Part shown: positions 20,485-22,366 of the stretch, one piece after another
Position numbering within the stretch: position 1 is the first letter of the stretch
Layout: each line of letters starts with the position of its first letter
Assembly (NCBI GenBank): GCA_016192205.1
Contig: JACPUP010000015.1
Span: forward strand, 1 to 22,366
From: Candidatus Kerfeldbacteria bacterium
GTDB taxonomy: Bacteria > Patescibacteriota > Patescibacteriia > SBBC01 > JACPUP01
DNA length: 22,366 nucleotides
Direction: 5' to 3'
The notes under the pieces: generated by a model
Database searches by the model: none
The model's input: the letters and a program-made list of their open reading frames with translations, nothing else
Told to the model about the DNA's origin: nothing
Translations under genes and position numbers: made by a program

Positions 20485-20597
20485 CGACAATCGGAACAAA
20501 GCCGAAGAGCCGCCAAACCCCGCACCGGAGTCCCGCCAAGGGTGGGACTACTGGTGCCGGAGTGGACGCGACGAAAGGCGCGGTGCGGAAGCTATGA
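20481..20597 (+). CDS. 38-residue coupling ORF between the swivel genes
   Basis: The ATG overlaps the stop of the upstream gene (ATGA) and the TGA overlaps the ATG of the downstream gene (ATGA), so it links both by translational coupling. The peptide is basic and Gly/Thr-rich and ends GVDATKGAVRKL, strikingly like the swivel-domain ends VEVDATRGIVRKV and VEVDAEKGTVRKI of its neighbours. It may be the 3' stub of a deleted third paralogue, with the hairpin at 20523-20556 inserted. It could equally be a leader that only passes ribosomes on. Confidence 0.45.
   Translation: MTTIGTKPKSRQTPHRSPAKGGTTGAGVDATKGAVRKL
20523..20556 (+). repeat. Palindromic hairpin element
   Basis: AGTCCCGCC (20529-20537), loop AAG, GGTGGGACT (20541-20549), extended after one unpaired A by CACCGG (20523-20528) with CTGGTG (20551-20556). 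About 15 bp of stem. No T tract follows, so it is not a terminator; it resembles the hairpin at 9739-9758. Confidence 0.65.
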
Positions 20598-22027
20598 AAC
20601 GCATCCGCTGGGGCCAATCATACACGCGGAAGTTCTCCATCCACAAGCTTGACCTCTACTTGTTGGGCATGGAAGCTGGTCTGCGGCGATACTTCCCTCG
20701 CGGCATGAGCAACCTGTTGGCCATTGGCCGGGGTTCAGAGGTCAAATGGCACTTCGACGACGACCAGTGGAATGACCTCGACCGGATGGTGCTCGCAGCT
20801 ACCCGTCGCGATGCGATCAAAGGGACCAATCATGTTCACCGGATGATTGTTCAAGCGGGTCGCGGCGTGCGATCCATCCGACACTTTGGTCATATTGATT
20901 TCTTGCTACTCAGCGACCGGCGAATGCTACAAGCGTATGAGTCCTTTCTAAAGGCGATCGAGGGTTCTATTCCCATCATTTTCGCGCCGCTCGTTATCGA
21001 GGGCGCGTTGTTTCGCGAAGGAAAACGCTGGCTGCAACATTATTATGGCGGGGAGGCGCTTGATCGAGCGTGGGACGGTGTCGTTGTATCGCGCAGACCG
21101 ATTCCGGTGGTGCAGCTCGAGACGGACGTGCTTCGGCTCGCGAGTCATCCAGGACGTACGGCCTCGCTCACGAGGCAGTGCGAGCGGCTCCAGCAGCAGT
21201 ACTGTTGGCAGAACATGCGGTTCGTGGATAGCCGGCCGACCACGGTTGCCGATCTCGTCCGTCGCATCCGTCAAATCAGCATGGTTGTTGCCCTGAAGCG
21301 TCTGGCAGCGACGCGGGCGAACCAACGAGCCCAGAAGCGCGCGTTCACAGACGCGCTCAAGCCTTGCTCGACCGTTGATCGTCGGTTCTTCACGCTGCTC
21401 AACGACTACAGCGCGCTGCGTCATGAACGAGACACGTTCCGCGGTGCGGCATACTATTTCGGTCACGAGCTGTATCGTGAACTCCAGCGCCGCTTTCGGC
21501 TCTCTCCAGCCGCGCTGTTCACCTACACTGCGCACGAGCTTCGTTCATTGCTCACCACAGGTCAGTACCTTTCTCCCGCAGAGGTTCGTCGGCGACAGCG
21601 CCAGTTCGTGTACGAACTTGTTCACAACCAGCGCAGCGTCTTGAGTGATCCACATGCGATACAGCGCGCGCAGAAACGTCATCATATCGTTGATCAATCC
21701 AAAGTCGTAGGGGATGAAGTCCGCGGCATGCCTGCGTATTCGGGTCGCGTGCACCTCATCGTCATTCAGAAGCTCGTCGAGACGCTCCGTACCATGCCGA
21801 AGGGCGCCGTGATGGTCACGGAGAGCACCAAGCCGGAGTATGTGCCGGCAATGAAAAAGGCAGCGGCAATCGTGACGAACGAGGGCGGCATCACGAGCCA
21901 CGCGGCAATCATTTCCCGCGAGTTCAAGATTCCATGCGTCGTGGGAACAATAAGCGCGACCGAGGTTTTTAAAGACGGCGACCGGGTGGAAGTGGACGCC
22001 GAGAAGGGAACCGTCCGGAAAATCTAA
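20594..22027 (+). CDS. Unknown core + phosphohistidine swivel domain, copy 2
   Basis: A 477-residue paralogue of copy 1 in layout. Residues about 1-365 form an unrecognised, helical, Arg-rich core with several conserved-looking stretches (KLDLYLLGMEAGLRRYFPRG; LLNDYSALRHERD; YYFGHELYRELQRRFRLSP). Residues about 385-477 are the mobile domain: VRGMPAYSGRVHLIV, PEYVPAMKKAAAIVTNEGG, ITSHAAIISRE with H436, PCVVGT and FKDGDRVEVDAEKG. In the swivel region it is clearly related to copy 1; the cores share little that I can align by eye, implying different partners or substrates. Last gene of the cluster; no plus-strand terminator is evident after it. Confidence 0.85.
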   Translation: MKRIRWGQSYTRKFSIHKLDLYLLGMEAGLRRYFPRGMSNLLAIGRGSEVKWHFDDDQWNDLDRMVLAATRRDAIKGTNHVHRMIVQAGRGVRSIRHFGHIDFLLLSDRRMLQAYESFLKAIEGSIPIIFAPLVIEGALFREGKRWLQHYYGGEALDRAWDGVVVSRRPIPVVQLETDVLRLASHPGRTASLTRQCERLQQQYCWQNMRFVDSRPTTVADLVRRIRQISMVVALKRLAATRANQRAQKRAFTDALKPCSTVDRRFFTLLNDYSALRHERDTFRGAAYYFGHELYRELQRRFRLSPAALFTYTAHELRSLLTTGQYLSPAEVRRRQRQFVYELVHNQRSVLSDPHAIQRAQKRHHIVDQSKVVGDEVRGMPAYSGRVHLIVIQKLVETLRTMPKGAVMVTESTKPEYVPAMKKAAAIVTNEGGITSHAAIISREFKIPCVVGTISATEVFKDGDRVEVDAEKGTVRKI

Positions 22028-22032
22028 GCCTT

Positions 22033-22092
22033 AAAAAAAACGTCGGCCAGCAGGCGACTGTTCCACGAAGGAATCAGTGCCTGCCAGCCGAC
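22033..22092 (-). terminator. Strong terminator of the right-edge gene
   Basis: Read on the minus strand, a long imperfect stem starts with GTCGGC (22092-22087) and closes with GCCGAC (22047-22042), with roughly 20 paired positions around a short loop, and is followed by eight T residues (22040-22033). It ends the minus-strand gene at 22106 and may also stop the dikinase transcript partially. Confidence 0.85.
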
Positions 22093-22105
22093 TTCAGCGT
22101 CGCCG

Positions 22106-22366
22106 CTAGTCGAACATCGGCCTGACGCGTTCGATCAGCTCGAACTTGGCGTGCGTGTCGGTGCGTCGCAGGAAGAGCGCCTCCAGTTCGCTGAGCGATC
22201 CGTACACCTCGAGCGCCTGAGTCATCGAGGGCGTGTAGCCGCAGAACAGTACGACTCCACCCTCGGCAGTCAGGACCGCCGTTGCCAGGCCGGAGCGCAT
22301 GCGCTCCTTGACCTCGTCCGGGTGCTCGCCCTTGCGCTCACGCTCGTGGCTCTCAAAGTAGAACCA
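22106..22366 (-). CDS. Unknown protein, cut by the window edge
   Basis: The last 86 residues and TAG stop of a gene that continues beyond the right edge. Visible sequence begins WFYFESHERERKGEHPDE and includes a hydrophobic strand AEGGVVLFCGYT, then TQALEVYGSLSELEALFLRRT and ending ELIERVRPMFD. It looks like a small alpha/beta soluble protein; I do not recognise the family. ATG at 22300 is internal because the frame stays open with good coding character to the edge. Confidence 0.7.
   Translation of the reverse strand, partial: WFYFESHERERKGEHPDEVKERMRSGLATAVLTAEGGVVLFCGYTPSMTQALEVYGSLSELEALFLRRTDTHAKFELIERVRPMFD

Overview
The window looks like chromosomal DNA from a GC-rich (roughly 60 %) member of the Candidate Phyla Radiation (Patescibacteria, Parcubacteria-like). 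This is inferred from gene content: a short EF-Ts of 197 residues, a SIS-type phosphoglucose/phosphomannose isomerase in place of classical Pgi, a pyruvate-phosphate-dikinase ATP-grasp domain split from its phosphohistidine domain, many short membrane proteins of unknown role, and start codons lying only about 10 nt after extended -10 promoters (TGN-TANNNT). TGA, TAG and TAA all act as ordinary stops.

Layout. 1-281: intergenic DNA dominated by heptanucleotide tandem repeats. 282-4810 (+): an unknown membrane-anchored protein, rodA, a four-cysteine zinc-ribbon protein, ribosomal protein bL25, and a DUF3048 membrane protein. 4716-6949 (-): rpmE-prfA-prmC operon, whose last gene overlaps the DUF3048 gene tail to tail. 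6950-7252: divergent promoters, more heptamer repeats and a structured rpsB leader. 7253-9519 (+): rpsB, tsf and a TPR protein. 9545-11650 (+): a tRNA-rich stretch (Thr-GGT, an interrupted Tyr-like copy, Tyr-GTA, a stand-alone NIF3 C-terminal-like domain, Thr-TGT, a decayed four-helix-bundle ORF between inverted heptamer arrays, bL33, a SpoIIAA/STAS-like protein, and tRNA-Trp embedded inside another split tRNA-like sequence). The order Thr-Tyr-Thr-bL33-Trp recalls the widespread bacterial thrU-tyrU-glyT-thrT-tufB / rpmG-trpT-secE neighbourhood, with pieces missing. 11744-13859 (+): DUF378 protein, a Kv-type potassium channel, a RecB/Cas4-like nuclease and a small membrane protein. 13891-17699 (+): transketolase, phosphosugar isomerase, ROK kinase and a 47-residue C2H2 zinc-finger microprotein, i.e. 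central sugar-phosphate metabolism.

18088-17822 (-) is an ArsR-type repressor bracketed by two identical 12-bp palindromes. Divergent from it, 18200-22027 (+) holds four translationally coupled ORFs: an ATP-grasp dikinase subunit, a protein with an unknown core plus a phosphohistidine swivel domain, a 38-residue ORF, and a second, divergent core-plus-swivel protein. No PEP/pyruvate TIM-barrel domain is present. The domain order (ATP / unknown binding region / His) is that of rifampicin phosphotransferase, but here it is split, with one ATP subunit and two alternative acceptor subunits. This cluster and the repeat-bracketed four-helix-bundle unit are the two most interesting systems. The window ends with a gene on the minus strand cut by the right edge, closed by a strong terminator.
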